A DNA stretch of 64,000 nucleotides from Davidsoniella eucalypti (GCA_004009845.1 RMBW01000003.1:434001-498000); one strand, 5' to 3'. Shown: positions 34,741 to 47,789, counted from the first letter of the stretch. The notes: generated from the letters alone by a model not told the origin. Numbers and translations are program-made.

Positions 34741-37700
34741 AATGAACTTTAAAAAACTATATATAACAAAAAGCATGGCTAGATCGGCCTATACAGAAAT
34801 ACAAATGAACTCTCCTAATCATGCAGAAACAGAACAACATAGAAATAGACCGATTGGAACAACACCATTCGATATATATTCACAAGACGTCAATATTAAC
34901 TAAATAAGTTGAATTGTGTCATATGTGCTCCTTGGGAAATACAATTTACTTATCTATTATTTGCTTTAATTTCATTGAGAACAAGGTTCAACTGGTCAAA
35001 ACACTACACAAACTATCAAAATACGATGCAATTCCAAATTCTTCGGCTCAATTTCGTACATTGTCAAACCTAAAATTACTTTCATCTTGTTATATATAGG
35101 GTTAATAACATAGGGTTATACCTATAGTAAGTCAAGTGACCACACACAGGTTAGTCGTCCTTCCTGTGTAGAGGGTTACACGTACTGTGATTCCAGAATG
35201 AAGAAACATCGTATATTTAATTCATGTATATAGATGATATGTCTTCTAAACCAAGATACAGTAACCTTGTATCTATTGCCTTACACAGAGGATGATTTGC
35301 GTACTAGCTGATGGTACAACATCACGACGTCTTACTTCAGTACACCCTTTTTTTAATTGAATTGTGATATATTGTACCGCGGATATCTTGATTGTCTGCA
35401 ATTTGGAGATTTCATGAACATAGATTGCCTTATGAGAGAGCCTCGCGAGTGCCTCTACTCGGTTTGGATATCTCCAGTTCTTCTATTATCTACAAATGCT
35501 TAGTAGTTATATCAGAATGTATACGACGAAAGATTCGGCCTAGCATATGGTATCTTCTGTGAATTTGGTGACTGTATAACACTGAGGAGTCCACTAATAC
35601 CATCTAGTCACTAAAATACACATTGATACCCACTGAGACGTGAAATTCAATACGCAAGGATGTCCAATTTCATTTATTGCCTCTTTCCTAGGATAAAATA
35701 TAGTATGAAGACATTATCATCATGTAAAACATGTAGAATGACTTTGTGCCTTGTCAACATAAAGCGAGCCTCCGGAGAAGGTCAGGTATTGGGAACTGAC
35801 AGGCAGAATTTGTCTAAATACAGATGTCTTTGGTTTTCTTTGACGAACTACTGTAATGATATTTATATATATGTAGTTGAAATTCGACAAGTATCACAAC
35901 TCTATGGAGCTGAAGTAAGATAGTTGGTAGACTCTTTAAAGATACACTTATTTATATAAAAAACACCTATAACTACTAGCGAGCATCGAAAGCCGCTATA
36001 TGGAACATAGCGAGATAGTAGTAAGATATAGAAGCCAGTGTATGAATTACTTACTTAACCGTGTAATATAAGATCAAATGGGGTATGCCAACGAAGAACA
36101 TAGGGATAATTTCACGTTTCAAAAAAGTAGAATATCAATAGAACAGAAAGATAGGACTAGTGAAGATAGACGTCGTAGTGACTACACGTCACTAGTAAGC
36201 TTCGACACGAATCTTGAATCATAACGGATGACATGCTATCTATGATGCTATATCTTTTCCTCATTCACAAAACATACCAGTCGGTGTGTATGCAAGCTAC
36301 TCACAAAATTTTATCTCTCGACATGAGCCGGCCATGTGGAAATATCATCAGACGGTTCACTTCGGTCTAGCTCGGTAGACTCACGAGGGGAGGAAAAGGC
36401 TCGATTAATTTTAGGTGGATACTAGAATCTGCGTACGACCATCTTATAGTACAATGGAAAATCCGGAAATTCTAGTATCTTCAATTACAGATAAGTGAAG
36501 TGTTACCCATGACGTTAGAAAATGTGTTTATAGCGAACTTTACCGTCACCTACTTATGTTAAACCTTCCAAAGAAATCACTGTCATATATCATCACAATG
36601 GTAAATCACTCCTGTATAGAGAATGTATAGTTTAACTTGAAGATCCAACAATAAAAATTGAGGCCAGCTTCTCCATACGTGATCTGGTGACCCATTGGGT
36701 TGAATTCTTGAGAAAACAATGAAAGAAAATGGACTTGAGCCTTCCCCCGACTTTTCCAGCCTGTGTGCATATAAAACGATGTTAAATACTGAGGGGTATA
36801 TCGGGCCTCCGGCATGACTACTAGCTTGGTGGGTGCTATTAAACCATAGTTGTATGTGAGAGGACCTTGGAGAAAACATATTAGTACGTGTAGTAGATCA
36901 AAGTCATTTGAGTAAATATCTGATGTTATAGTGGTAATCTAAAAGCCGTGGATATCTTTTCGTAGGCACCAAGAATCATCATTCACTATATATAGAAATA
37001 CGAACGTTACCCCGCTCTATTCAGCATTGTTGATGAAATGTGTATAATGGCATCTTCCTATACAGACGTAGCCATCAAATCCTAACCAATCAATGAATCA
37101 TTGAATAAAATTGACCAAACCAGAGATTTTGATATCACCCTACCCCAAAAACCAAGTTCACATAACTTATGAGACCTTGTATTTGGTGCTTCAAGAGATT
37201 CTATGAGATATAGCGTGGTAGCCGTTACATCAGATTAGAAACAGTTACTGTCCTGTGATATATCATAGAGTGGTATTATAGACTGAATGGCACATACATA
37301 CAACTAGATTGATGTACCTGTTTATTCCTTGGTGACATTACTATAGGACCCTATAGTAGCTTTATCTAGATGTATCTGTAGGTAAATAGACACAGTAAAG
37401 AACGATGGCTTGCAGTGAAGCTGTGAATAAAAAGGTTGATCATATTATCAAGTTCTCATCTCTGTTTATGCCTGATGACTCATGTGGGCTTGCCAATCGA
37501 TTGGGCCACTCCTACATCCTTTTATATCGTTGATAGTGCGCTAGTAAGCTCTGTTCTGTCAACTCTCATTGTGAATACTGCTAGTCTGCAGTAGTTACAG
37601 CTGGCTGATTTTTTTGATATCACTAACTATGTACATACATACAATTCTGCACATATTTAGTTACATCCTAGTTGTCGTTCATCTTGAAGGAGCCTGTAGC

Positions 37701-38340
37701 ATAATACGCTAGCAGCTTTCTCATTTTGATAATTGCTGTGATTTATGATACATAGTTATGTTAACTAGACAATTAGCACTTAAGTAAGGGTTATAGTTCT
37801 ATTAGTCATGATGTATACATAGTGGTCCGGCTCTTAATATAGCCCGTTTTTATGTAGCACTTCACGTCAACTACTTCTATACTGCGTAGTACCCATCTTT
37901 TGATAAGTATCACCTGCTTACATGTACCTATGTATTGTTGTCTTAGTCTCTAGCCTCGTTCGCTACCTGGCTTATCAATGCCTAACATGTGCAAATGTGA
38001 TTGTAAGAAGAGCTTGGGACCCACATGTAGACGCAGCCCTGAATATGTATTAATGAACCTAGCCTGGATCCTGGTGTAGCCATTGCTGAAACAAGCAGCT
38101 TAAGGCATGAGGTTGGTCTATAGGCTGTCAACAGCACTAATGTATATCTGTATGAATATACACAATTATAGCTAAGCTCTGAAGGCCTATTACTACTTTT
38201 TGTACACGTTTATATTATCAATAATGATGTGTTTCTGTGCTTGCTGAAATGAAGTTCGTCCAGCCTTCTATAAGCCACTGCCTGGCTATATTAGTTGCAG
38301 GGCATTGTCTACGAATAGCCTGGCCCTGGCGGATAGGAAC
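34741..38340. other. AT-rich gene-free core
   Basis: 3.6 kb of sequence that is clearly AT-rich by eye. The longest open frame is about 98 codons and none is recognisable. I see no tRNA, terminal repeat or tandem array. Two TAGGGTTA boxes lie near 35098 and 35112. Possible identities are an old decayed element, a long non-coding transcription unit, or part of a regional centromere; the sequence alone does not decide. Confidence 0.45.
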
Positions 38341-39515
38341 ATAAGTTGTTGGACCATTGGCCCTGCCTGCCACACTACTTCTTGAGACCGACCCCCTTTC
38401 CAGCCGTTGTCTTATTTTTCTTTTTCTTTTTCATTCTATCATTATGCAGCTTTCCTTTAGTTTGTATTTCATCAGCAACTTGTCTAAAGCTTGGGCCGGG
38501 AATGTGAGAGTGATTATTATCGTGCCATCTCATCCTATAAGAAGGCTATCATTAGGCATTTATACTAAGTGCAACTTGAGAAGCGCCGTTCACCGCCTGT
38601 TTGTGGCCTCGTTTTGATCCATTCCAGTGCCACGTTTGTTCTGTCTAATGGGAAAAACTCTGTTTCATGCCCTATCAAAGCTAGGTGGAAAAGATGCAGA
38701 AAAGAACTCACTGTAAAGCTTCCATTCATTCTTGGTCAATGCTACCCTAGAATCGTAGAGGGCAGAAAAGAACAGGCAGGGTTTGCTGGAGCTTCGGCAG
38801 TGGCCCCATAATCCATTGGTCCATTGGTTCGTTTGACAGCTTGTGGTTAAGTCTTGGGAATCCTGAGGCGGCTCTTTAGGCCTCTATGCGTTGAAGGCTT
38901 GCCTGGGATTTTCCTAGTGCTTATTTTTCTTCTTACTGGGGCTTGTTTGGCTTGCCGTTCACGGACCACCTGCCAGCACTTGCCGTTGCTCAAGTAACTG
39001 CTTTCGAGATGGTCAGAAAAAAAAGAGGCCCAAATTCTTGGCTGGCTGGATTCGGATTGGGATAGAAGAGTTGGTTGTATGCAAAATTAGACAAGAATCT
39101 CTAGGCTAACTTTAAGCCCCACTGAAATCATTTCTTTGGGCAACCTTTTTCTCCGAAAGGTTTCCCTTCCTTCAATTATTCGATTGGACGTCAATTGAGT
39201 TTTTTATGCTGGCTGCCCAACGCCAGCATTGCTTTTTTCCATCGATCGCCTAACACAAACAACCCCAAAAATCCATCAATTCTTTGCCTTTTGACCTTGT
39301 TTTTCTTCTTCTTCTTTTCTTCCCCATATCCGCTTCTCTTGTCCATTAGCTGGAAACCTCGCGTCGCCTTGCATATCTGCATCGTCGCTGGCCTCTAGCG
39401 CTGTTGACAATCGTCTCGCTTTGATTCGTACTGTATTTTCTATTTCCATCCTCCGTCTTGTACTTTACGGGAGCTTTGAGCCTTGGTTGGACTTGACTTG
39501 GCCTGGCCTGACCTG

Positions 39516-39557
39516 CTTCGATTCGATTCGATTCGATTGATCTGATCTGATCTGATT
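39516..39557. repeat. pentanucleotide repeats (ATTCG and ATCTG units)
   Basis: About four ATTCG units run directly into about three and a half ATCTG units, some 400 bases upstream of the EDC4-like start codon. The two unit types differ by two bases, so one may have arisen from the other. Confidence 0.85.
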
Positions 39558-39699
39558 AACCCAAGCCATCAATCGCCATCGAGACAGCTGAGTTCTGTAC
39601 TGTGCACCCCGCGTATCGCCAGACCTCTCAACATCTCTCTATCTCTGTCTTCCTTCGTCATTCATTCCACTTCCTCGTCGCTGGCTTTCGCCTTGCCTT

Positions 39700-39730
39700 G
39701 TTTCGTTTCGTCCCGTTTCGTTTCGTTTCT
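39700..39730. repeat. GTTTC pentanucleotide repeat
   Basis: Five or six GTTTC-type units with one imperfect unit, in the presumed leader of the EDC4-like gene, about 225 bases before its start codon. Confidence 0.8.
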
Positions 39731-39954
39731 CCTCGCTCCCGCTTTTGCGCTGCCTCGCCTGTCTGCCCGCTTGTTGCGTGCCTCATTACTGTTCGCTCGC
39801 TCGCTCGTCAGCTCATCACGCGCTCGTCTATCGAAAAAAAGAGGCCCAATTCAAACTTGGAATTACAGTTTGTCCTTTTTTTTTCTCCTTCGTTCTCGAA
39901 CCCTGATATCAACCAACGCGCTACCACGCGATAAAAGGTAGTAGACTGGACGGG

Positions 39955-40455
39955 ATGGACGGAAGTCTCCCTCCTGCACCTACGCCGCCGGTTGGTGGTA
40001 ATACCAGCAGTATTGATCTGTTAAACTTGCTCAAGTTCAACTCTTCTAAAGGCGCCTCCTCCATGCATCAGCAGCTTCACGGCCCCTCCGGTCTTTCGCA
40101 ACAGTACGATCACCAGATCGACCTACAGCAGCCACAACAGCAACAGCAACAGTCGCAGTCACAATCGCCTCAGCAGCCCCAACCTATCGAGCCTCAGATG
40201 TTTCCTATTGCAACTGCTGCTGCCTCTGCTAACGCCCGCATCATGGCCCCAGCCCCGGTTGGCCCTGATCCAACTGGCGTTCTGGCTGCTATGATGCGTG
40301 GTGAGCAGGACCACCGCAATGGCATCACCTCACCAACTCCGCCTGCCTCTGTCATGGGCTTGGGTATGGTCAACAGCTCACCTAGCTCTGACACCCACAC
40401 TCGTGAAATTCTTCTCAACTTGCTGACCCGGTCAAAGCCGAGTCAGAAGGACGAG

Positions 40456-40487
<32 letters not shown>

Positions 40488-43400
40488 GATGCATAATGTC
40501 GTCGACTTGCAGCACCAGGGCCCACAGCAACAACAGCAACAGCAACAGGGTCAATTTTCAGATGTTCATACTCCTCAGTCCCACCATGACGCACCTGATA
40601 GCCCTAGTTCGGGTGTCCGCCCTCCTTTGATGCAGCATTCAATGTCCCCTGGCCAGCTCTCGCATTCTAGCATTCCACCTGGATACAAGATGGACCACCC
40701 TGCACACGAGCAACGCATCCCGAACTACGGAAGCTACTACGGCCCCGACCAAAATACTTCTGCCGCCACCAATAATCATATCTATGGCTATCCTGGCGGC
40801 CCAGGTAGCATTCACTCCTATGCCAGCCGTGACATTCGTGACGACTCGCCGGCTGGCTCTGCTTCAGGCTCGCGCCACGTGGAGCAACCTGACCGTGATG
40901 GCCACGCCTCATCTGCCACGTCATTTCAGATTCTCAAGAAGCCCCAGTCGAACCCACACTCGCCTCAAACTTCTCTGGATTTCGTACGTCCTGGTAGTGA
41001 CACTATGCCTATCTCTAGTCCCGACCACGACCTTCGCCATCACGATCAAATCAATGATCAGACACAAACACCCCATACTAACACCACCGAGTCTTTTGTG
41101 AGCATCACTCCTATCAATAAAGACCCGGACTCAGATCACGACAACCTGCCCAAGGGCTTGTCGGCGCCCGAAGAAACACCATCAGATTCTCACGATACTT
41201 TGTCTGCGGCTGTTGACCAGTCCGAATCTGTCACCCCTTCTGGCCATCAAGGCGTGTTCAACTCGCTTGTGGAACCCAAGCCTTTGATCATGTCATCATC
41301 CAACTCGCCTACCCAGCACGATATCGTCCTGACCGACCGTACTGCTGCTCTTACTGGCCGTCTTGATGCTGTTGCGGGTGCTTGGGAAGCCAATGGCGGC
41401 TCTCGTGCTGCTGTTCGTGCTTCTAACGATGATGAGGGCTCTAACAATGCCTCGAAGTCTGGCACCGAAGATGAAGACGCCGACACTGGCGCTGTTGATG
41501 ATACCATAGCTGAGAACTGGGAGAACGCTGAGCCTGAAGATGCTGACGATCAAACTGCCCCCGAGCAAAAAGAGGAGCCTCTTGTCAAGGTCTACAACTT
41601 TCCTATGCAGCCTTGGATTTCTATCACGCTGCATGATAAGACTGAGCCTCGTCCCTTCTTCCGTGATTCCGCTATCATGGGGGTTGCTCGTCTCAAGAAG
41701 GAGTTCGATCAGGTTGACCGTAACCTTTATACGGCCACAAACCGTTTCATGGCTTATGGTATGTCCAAGGCCGGTGGTCTCCGTCTGATTAGACAGGATG
41801 ATGGTAAAGATGCCAAGATCTTCTCTGATACCAAGGATCGTATCTTCAATGTCTCTATGTCAGTGACTGGCGATGAAGATGCCGTAACCAAGCAGGAGTC
41901 TATCCTGGGAACCGGTATTAGTGGCACTGTCTACTGGGCCAACATCTGGCAAGATGATAAGAACCTTGTCATTGATGAGGATCACCCTGAGCTCAACGGC
42001 TTTGCTCTCCCTCCTCTTAGTGCTCAGGAGGATGCCCCGGGTGGCGTTCTCAAGACCCGTGCTCGTGTGTCTTCTGGCCACCCGGAATACTTCGCTACTG
42101 GTCGTGGCAAGTCAATCAGCATAATCTGGCCTTCTATCATCATGCAGGGTGATTATTTCAAGCCTGGCCATGATCGTGTTGTCGATGCTGAGAAGCTCGC
42201 TCGTGACTGCTCGTTGAAGATTAACACCGGAAAGGCTGGTAAAGATTTCGTGTTCAGTCAGGATGATACCGTCATTGTCTCTCTGGATAAGTCTGGTCGT
42301 ATCAAATTTTGGGACATTCGCAAGCTTGTTTCCGTTCGTGACGGCTGTGATCCCATGCATCCTGTGCCCGCTAATACCCATATGGAGGTCAAGGAGCCTC
42401 TTCTGACTCTAGGTAGCACTCCTGAAAATGAGAAGGCTTGGCCCACGTCTGTTCTTTTGCTGGACAAAGCCCGTCCTTTCCAGAAGCGTTGTGCCCTTCG
42501 CTACATGATTGTTGGTATGAAACAAAACCACACTCTGCAGCTCTGGGATCTTGCTCTTGGAAAGCCCGTCCAGGAATTCAACCTTCCGCATTCTAAGGAG
42601 TCTGACGCCGTTTGTAGCGTCACATACCACCCCGCTACGGGTATGATTGTTATTGGTCATCCTACTCGCAATTCGGTCTACCTTGCTCATTTATCCGCTC
42701 CTAAGTACTCGTTTAAGAGCATTTCGCAGGCCGAATACATGGCCCGTCTTGCTTTGAATGATCCGACCATACCGCCACCCGACTCTACTGCGGTCATCAG
42801 CGGTGTTCGAGAGTACTCTTTTGCGAACCACGGTGTCCTCCGTAGTCTGGATATTCTCACCAACCCCGCGACAAATGAAGACGATAAGGAACAGGTTCTC
42901 TTCGATCTGTGCGCCATGCACTCCAAGGGTGTCACTTGCGTCTTCATGAAGCAGGCCGACCTTGGCTGGTCGAAGGAGAACAAGGTCATCTGCCCTATCA
43001 ATGCTGAGACTACTGGTGTTATCACCGTTGACAAGCTTAAGACGCTTGCTCCTATTCCTACCGAGGAAGCTCGCCCCTCTGCTCCGCGCAAGGAAGGCCT
43101 CGTGGATCTTGATGACGGCGTCCGTAAGACTGGTTCGGTCGAGCCTGCTAAGTACAAGATCGAAACTCGTGACAGGGATGCCAATAATGATGGTAATCTA
43201 ACTGCGAACGAAAAGGGTGAACGCAAGACTCGTAAGAAGAAGAATGCCACCCAGAACGACGTTGCTTTCACCAACGGTAGTGCTACCAAGGGCGCTATCA
43301 AGAACGATAGTACGAAGTCTAGTATTGCGCAAAAGGGTCTTTCCAGTATTTCGCAGGACTCCATTGAGAACACGGTCAAGAGTATGGAGTATCGCCTGAA

Positions 43401-44934
43401 CAACAATCTCGCCGACCTCATGTCATCATCGATTAAGAATCTGAACAACATGGTCGACGAGACTATTCGCACTCGCGATACCGAGTTTGATCAACGCCAG
43501 ATCAAGCTCCTTGACCTTGTTTCCGAAGTTCTCAACGGAAACACTCAGCGTGTCCTTGGAACCATGATTGATAAGCAGTTCAATGAGTCCATCGTGCCTG
43601 CTATCGGCCAGGCTGCTACCAATGCTATCAACAACCAGCTGAGCAACAAGTTGAGTGGCCATGTCTCTACAGTCGTGCAGAAAGAGCTTCAACGCCTCCT
43701 GCCTCCTACCATCCAGCAGTGCATCCATAACACTGTCCAGTCCCCGCAGTTCATTGACGGACTGACCAACACGGTTGTTTCTCATGTTACTACGCGTGTG
43801 CAGGAAATGCAGGAAGAATTCTACTCCAACATTGGCCCTAATCTGGCTCCGTCGTTCACGAGCATGACGATCTCCACTGCGGAGCGTGTCGCCGCTGAGA
43901 TGCACGAACGTTACCAAGATGAAATCGACAAGCTGAATGCGTACCGCGCCAATGACCGCAACAAAATTGACCAGCTTCTTTCTTTGGTTACTCGTCTTTC
44001 CGATACTGTGTCTACTATGGCACAAGCACAGGGACAGTTCCAAAACGAAATTCTGAAACTGCAGCAGCGTCAGAGCCGGGACAGCCGCTTTGTTAACACC
44101 TCTCATGGCAACAACTCGCCTCATGCTATGGACCAGTCTCCACGTGGTCCACCGTCGATTAATACTCACATGTCGGCTCGTGGCTCTACTGACCAGCAGC
44201 AGATGATGTTACACCAGCAGCAACAGTCGCAGGTGCAGGTGCAGGTGCAGTTGCAACAGCAACAGCAGGCGCCCATTCAGCCCCAGCCTCAACACATGTA
44301 CAAGGCTTCCCAGTCTCAGCTCGTTCCTCAGACCCAGCCGCAGCAGTCGATGCAGCCTCACCAGATGCAGCTTTCTATGCAGGGTACACAGAGCCTCATG
44401 AACAATGAGTACGACGATGTCCTGATCAGCAGCATCAGTGTTATCCAGACCTTGGTGAACGAGAACAAGCTTGAGGGGGCAATTGTCCGCTGGCTACAAA
44501 GTGGTCGTGAACAGGACATCTTCAGTCGCTACTGGTGTAACCTGAACCCGGCTATCCTGCAAGATGTTCCTCCTCTTGTTCAGCTTTCTGTCACTGCCAC
44601 TATTGCTCAAGATCTCGAACCTGGCCCGCTGCTACGCGCTAAGATTGCGTGGTTGGATATGTGTGTTATGTGTCTATTCCAGAATCTGTCTACTTTCGTA
44701 AGTCCCATCTTGACTCTATTCTATTTGCCAAATACTAACCGTTCTCTTTTTCCCTTCTTGTAGGATGCCCAAATCAAGGAGGTTACGCCTCGGATCATGA
44801 ACCTCGTCTTGACCTCTAGCACAAAACTCATGCAGCGTCTTGGTAACATGGACTCCGTTAACACAAGCCTCAACTCTACCCTGAGCCGTTGCCGTCGTAT
44901 CTTGGAGGTGCTTGGCTCTGAGAATCAGTACTAG
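39955..44934 (+). CDS. EDC4/Ge-1-like mRNA decapping scaffold (fungal Pdc1 type)
   Basis: Exons 39955-44697 and 44764-44934 with a 66-nt intron encode 1637 residues. EDC4-type proteins bring the Dcp2 decapping enzyme and its activators together in cytoplasmic P-bodies. The first 550 residues are Gln/Ser/Pro-rich with polyglutamine near 56-75, 167-180 and 192-199, and look disordered. The WD40-like domain (about 550-910) starts QPWISITLHDK and includes LRLIRQD, DDTVIVSLDKSGRIKFWDIRK and NHTLQLWDLALGKPVQEF. A Lys-rich linker leads to long helices (about 1129-1400, NLADLMSSSIKNLNNMVDETI). After a second Gln-rich stretch (about 1411-1440), the conserved C-terminal helical domain (about 1485-1637) contains DDVLISSISVIQTLVNENKLEGA and WLQSGREQDIFSRYW. 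Order and length match metazoan EDC4 and S. pombe Pdc1. Codon use suggests good expression. Confidence 0.92.
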
Positions 44935-45755
44935 AACTCTGAACAGCGTCAGTTGGCATCTCAACGTGCAGTGTCTGTACCCTTTGTAAGGCAAGACCGG
45001 CCTACCAGCCTCTTTTCTCAAGTTCTACGACCTGCCTCCTACTTGAAAGCCTCAATGATCAACCGTCGTTGAATCAAGACATGGCTTCCTCCTTATTCTT
45101 TTTCTTTTTCTTTCTTGCTTAACCATCTGTTGAGTTGATGACGGTTATGGCCGGGCGTCTTTCTTCTTTTTTTTTCTTTATCTTGTGAGCCGTGTCATAT
45201 CTGCGCAAATGAATTTTGGATTCGTCTATTTCGCTTGATCTTTTTTTTCTTCAGGGAAAAGTTTGGAGTCGTTTTATTGTTACAATTCTATCTTTTTTTT
45301 GCTCCGTTTTCTATCTTTACGGCCTATTTCTACATGTGTTTTATTGCGGGTTAGTTTTTATTCTTTTGGTTTTCTATTCCTTTTGGTATCCAAGGTAATA
45401 TTTGTCTATCTGTTTCTACATACCGTTTTTTTTATCTTTGTTTCTAGTTACATTGTCAATTTTGTTTTTGGATTGCTATTTTTTTTTATATCATAGCCTT
45501 ATCTTTTTCGCTAGTAGTTATCTGTTTTTTTGTTATCATTTTGTGTTATAATCAGACACCTACTTTTGTATCTTACGGCGATTATTATGGCTGGTAAAAG
45601 GCCTGAATAGTTCGTTGATACATTGGTTGGAGTTGTAGTAATACTTTAGTGCGCCAATATCATTTGATTTCTATCTGTTTATCTTATTTTGCATCAACCA
45701 ATTTGTATTATCATGTTCACGGCCATATTTGGCAACAGGCTTCCGTCTATCCAGA
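44935..45755. other. convergent 3' intergenic region, T-rich
   Basis: 820 bases between convergent gene ends. The plus strand is very T-rich, with many T runs between 45080 and 45540, so the Phe-rich open frames there are compositional. No gene is supported. Confidence 0.55.
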
Positions 45756-46526
45756 TCATCTCGACTTCAATACTTCGAACCACACTCCGCGACTCCTCAG
45801 TATACCCAAATCATCCCGTGCTTTGACTTCAGCCAGCGTCATGGTCGGTGCATTACTAAAATGAACGCGTATATCGTGTCCATCGGCTGCACCTGTAGCC
45901 ATTATGATGTGATCCAGAGTCAAAGACGGGTCCAACCGTACATTATAGGCTATGCGTGTACGTCCATTCCACCGCGCAACCTCACGCACATCTATATGCC
46001 AGATATCGTCTCTAGCGCCGCCTAAGATTGATGTTGTAGTTGTCGTGCAGGTCTCTTCAAAGTGAACACGACGAGCACCTCGAGACTGCGAGCGAGGACG
46101 AGTAGCAGCGCGTGTAGTCCACAGACCACAACAGACGGGAGCGGGAGGTGGAGGGGTTATTGCGCGGGTAATACGGACATGATGGATGTTCGTGTTGTCT
46201 GTGTTATTGTGGTTAGTGGCGTGATGATGGTGGTGATGGTGAGTATTGTGAATGACGCCGGGGATGGGGACGGAGCGTCGGGTTGGCGGGCTGTTCAGTG
46301 CCGCTCCGGGCGGAGGAGGGGGCGGTGGTGCCGGTGGGACCTGGAAGAAGGCACCACGACGGGCGTTGAGTATAGCAGCCGGTGGAGGCTGGTGTTGATG
46401 TTGGTGCTCGTGCCATTGGTATTCGGGAGTCCAAACGAAGTCATCACGGTCTCCGAGGTGGGCATGAGGGCCGAGCTCGCGCGGCATAGGCACATAGTTA
46501 TGAGCGGTCTGTGGAACATATGCCAT
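45756..46526 (-). CDS. hypothetical Pro/His-rich protein
   Basis: Intronless frame of 256 residues that I do not recognise. The N-terminal half is low-complexity: a His/Gln patch (WHEHQHQHQPPP), a run of prolines (PPAPPPPPPPG) and seven consecutive histidines (HNTHHHHHHHATNHNN). The C-terminal 100 residues look folded: a basic RSQSRGARRVHFEE segment, then DDIWHIDVREVARWNGRTRIAYNVRLD, then a stretch ending LRSRGVWFEVL. The start codon is the first ATG of the frame. The antisense frame of 173 codons is taken as a shadow. GC content over the frame is higher than in its flanks, which supports coding. It may be lineage-restricted; histidine runs can bind metal, but nothing else supports such a role. 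Confidence 0.6.
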   Translation of the reverse strand: MAYVPQTAHNYVPMPRELGPHAHLGDRDDFVWTPEYQWHEHQHQHQPPPAAILNARRGAFFQVPPAPPPPPPPGAALNSPPTRRSVPIPGVIHNTHHHHHHHATNHNNTDNTNIHHVRITRAITPPPPAPVCCGLWTTRAATRPRSQSRGARRVHFEETCTTTTTSILGGARDDIWHIDVREVARWNGRTRIAYNVRLDPSLTLDHIIMATGAADGHDIRVHFSNAPTMTLAEVKARDDLGILRSRGVWFEVLKSR

Positions 46527-47789
46527 GGCGAGTTGAATTGTGTTTGTATTGAGTTATGTGATAATAGAAGAAATGGAATATAGTATCAACTATTAACAGT
46601 TCCAATCTACGTCAAGAAGAGCGGCAGAGGCATGGCATTTATATAGCTCTAGGCTTCTACACGAGCTAGTGATTTGGTATGTGTTTACGGCTACACAGCA
46701 TATATCCAGCTCACTAATCTAACCCGTCCATAATATGGGCGGTCTACATGATATCACGAACGATCCCGTAGGCGATGCAGTCGGTCCTACCAAAAGCCAT
46801 CGTGCTTCTTGATGCATGGCCATATTTGGTATAGCACAGGTGATTAGAGTGTTTGCTACTCGGCAAACAATACCAATAGAGTGGTACAGATATGGCATAA
46901 GTGCCATTCCACAGTGGGACAACGAAAAACGTCTGATCCCGAAATAGGTTCGTATGCCTGTTTGTTACGTACGATCAAACTTAGACTACTCATTCCTTTT
47001 TACACCAACATGAAAATCTATAGTCTGTATCATCGTTTATTTCGATGAGGGTTATGCCACTAGGGTTATATTTATTGAATAGTGGGGCTGTTAGTGGCTT
47101 ACAGAACACCAACTCTGTCAAAGGCCAGATTGCAAGATTCAAAAAGGCCCAGAATTCAGCGGTCTTGCCCCGTAGCAGTAGGGCCTAGTGTCACCTAAAA
47201 GGGCACTATTGAATATCGCTCCAGAAGGACACTTCAGAGGGATCTGATTTAGCCAAAGAAGGTTCTGGCAAGGCCAAGTAAAGAGCAAACGCCAACCAAT
47301 TTAGTAGCAAGCTTGTGATTTTTAAGGTCGGTCTTCAAGTGTGTCCCGAGAGATGAGACAGGCTGAAGAAGGGAAGCCCGGGTTTTAACATGAAGAAATA
47401 GAAATTTTGTTAGTAGAATAGAACAGAATCAGATCGGTTCCATCGTTATTTTGAGCTGGACGTGTCCACTTTGAGATGATTTAATTAAGCAACACTGCTA
47501 TTTTTACATGTACCAATCCGGAGCTCATTCTTGAATATTCAACGAACAAACTAACTAGTCTCAGTGTCTTTTTTTCCTCTTATCCCGCGCTCAAAATCAA
47601 TTCTCCTCCATTTTTCTTCCCTTCTCTTTCTTTTTCTTCTTCCTTTCTTCTTTCAACCGTCTCTGTCTAGCCAGCCTCGAGAACCCTTCTTGTCTTTTAT
47701 TTAATTGTACTTCTTCTTTGGCTTTGCTGCACTAAAGAATATTGCTTTCTTCCATCTATCTATTACAAGCAAGAAAAAATATCGTCAAA
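46527..47789. other. divergent intergenic region
   Basis: 1.26 kb between the orphan gene and the Pho88/Snd3 gene. A Pho88-proximal pyrimidine-rich stretch (about 47570-47660) looks like promoter or leader. No other gene is seen. Confidence 0.55.

Larger units (their letters stand above)
38341..39954. other. upstream region and long leader of the EDC4-like gene
   Basis: 1.6 kb of less AT-rich sequence preceding the EDC4-like start codon. It holds pentanucleotide repeats (39516-39557 and 39700-39730) and pyrimidine tracts. A related 16-17 base motif, AAAAAAGAGGCCCAA with flanks, occurs near 39014 and again near 39834. No separate gene is supported. Confidence 0.45.

Noticed and set aside
42687..43472. 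261-codon open frame antisense to the EDC4-like gene
   Set aside because: It lies wholly within a well-supported coding exon and its translation is low-complexity Ser/Leu/Arg, as expected of a codon-biased shadow.
43426..44169. 247-codon open frame antisense to the EDC4-like gene
   Set aside because: It overlaps the helical region of the sense protein and shows no domain; it is a shadow of the sense codon bias.
46062..46583. 173-codon plus-strand frame opposite the orphan Pro/His-rich gene
   Set aside because: It runs past the start of the minus-strand gene and consists of Ser/Thr/Arg and Gly/Val runs complementary to His/Pro runs. The minus frame has a better-looking C-terminal domain, so it was preferred.
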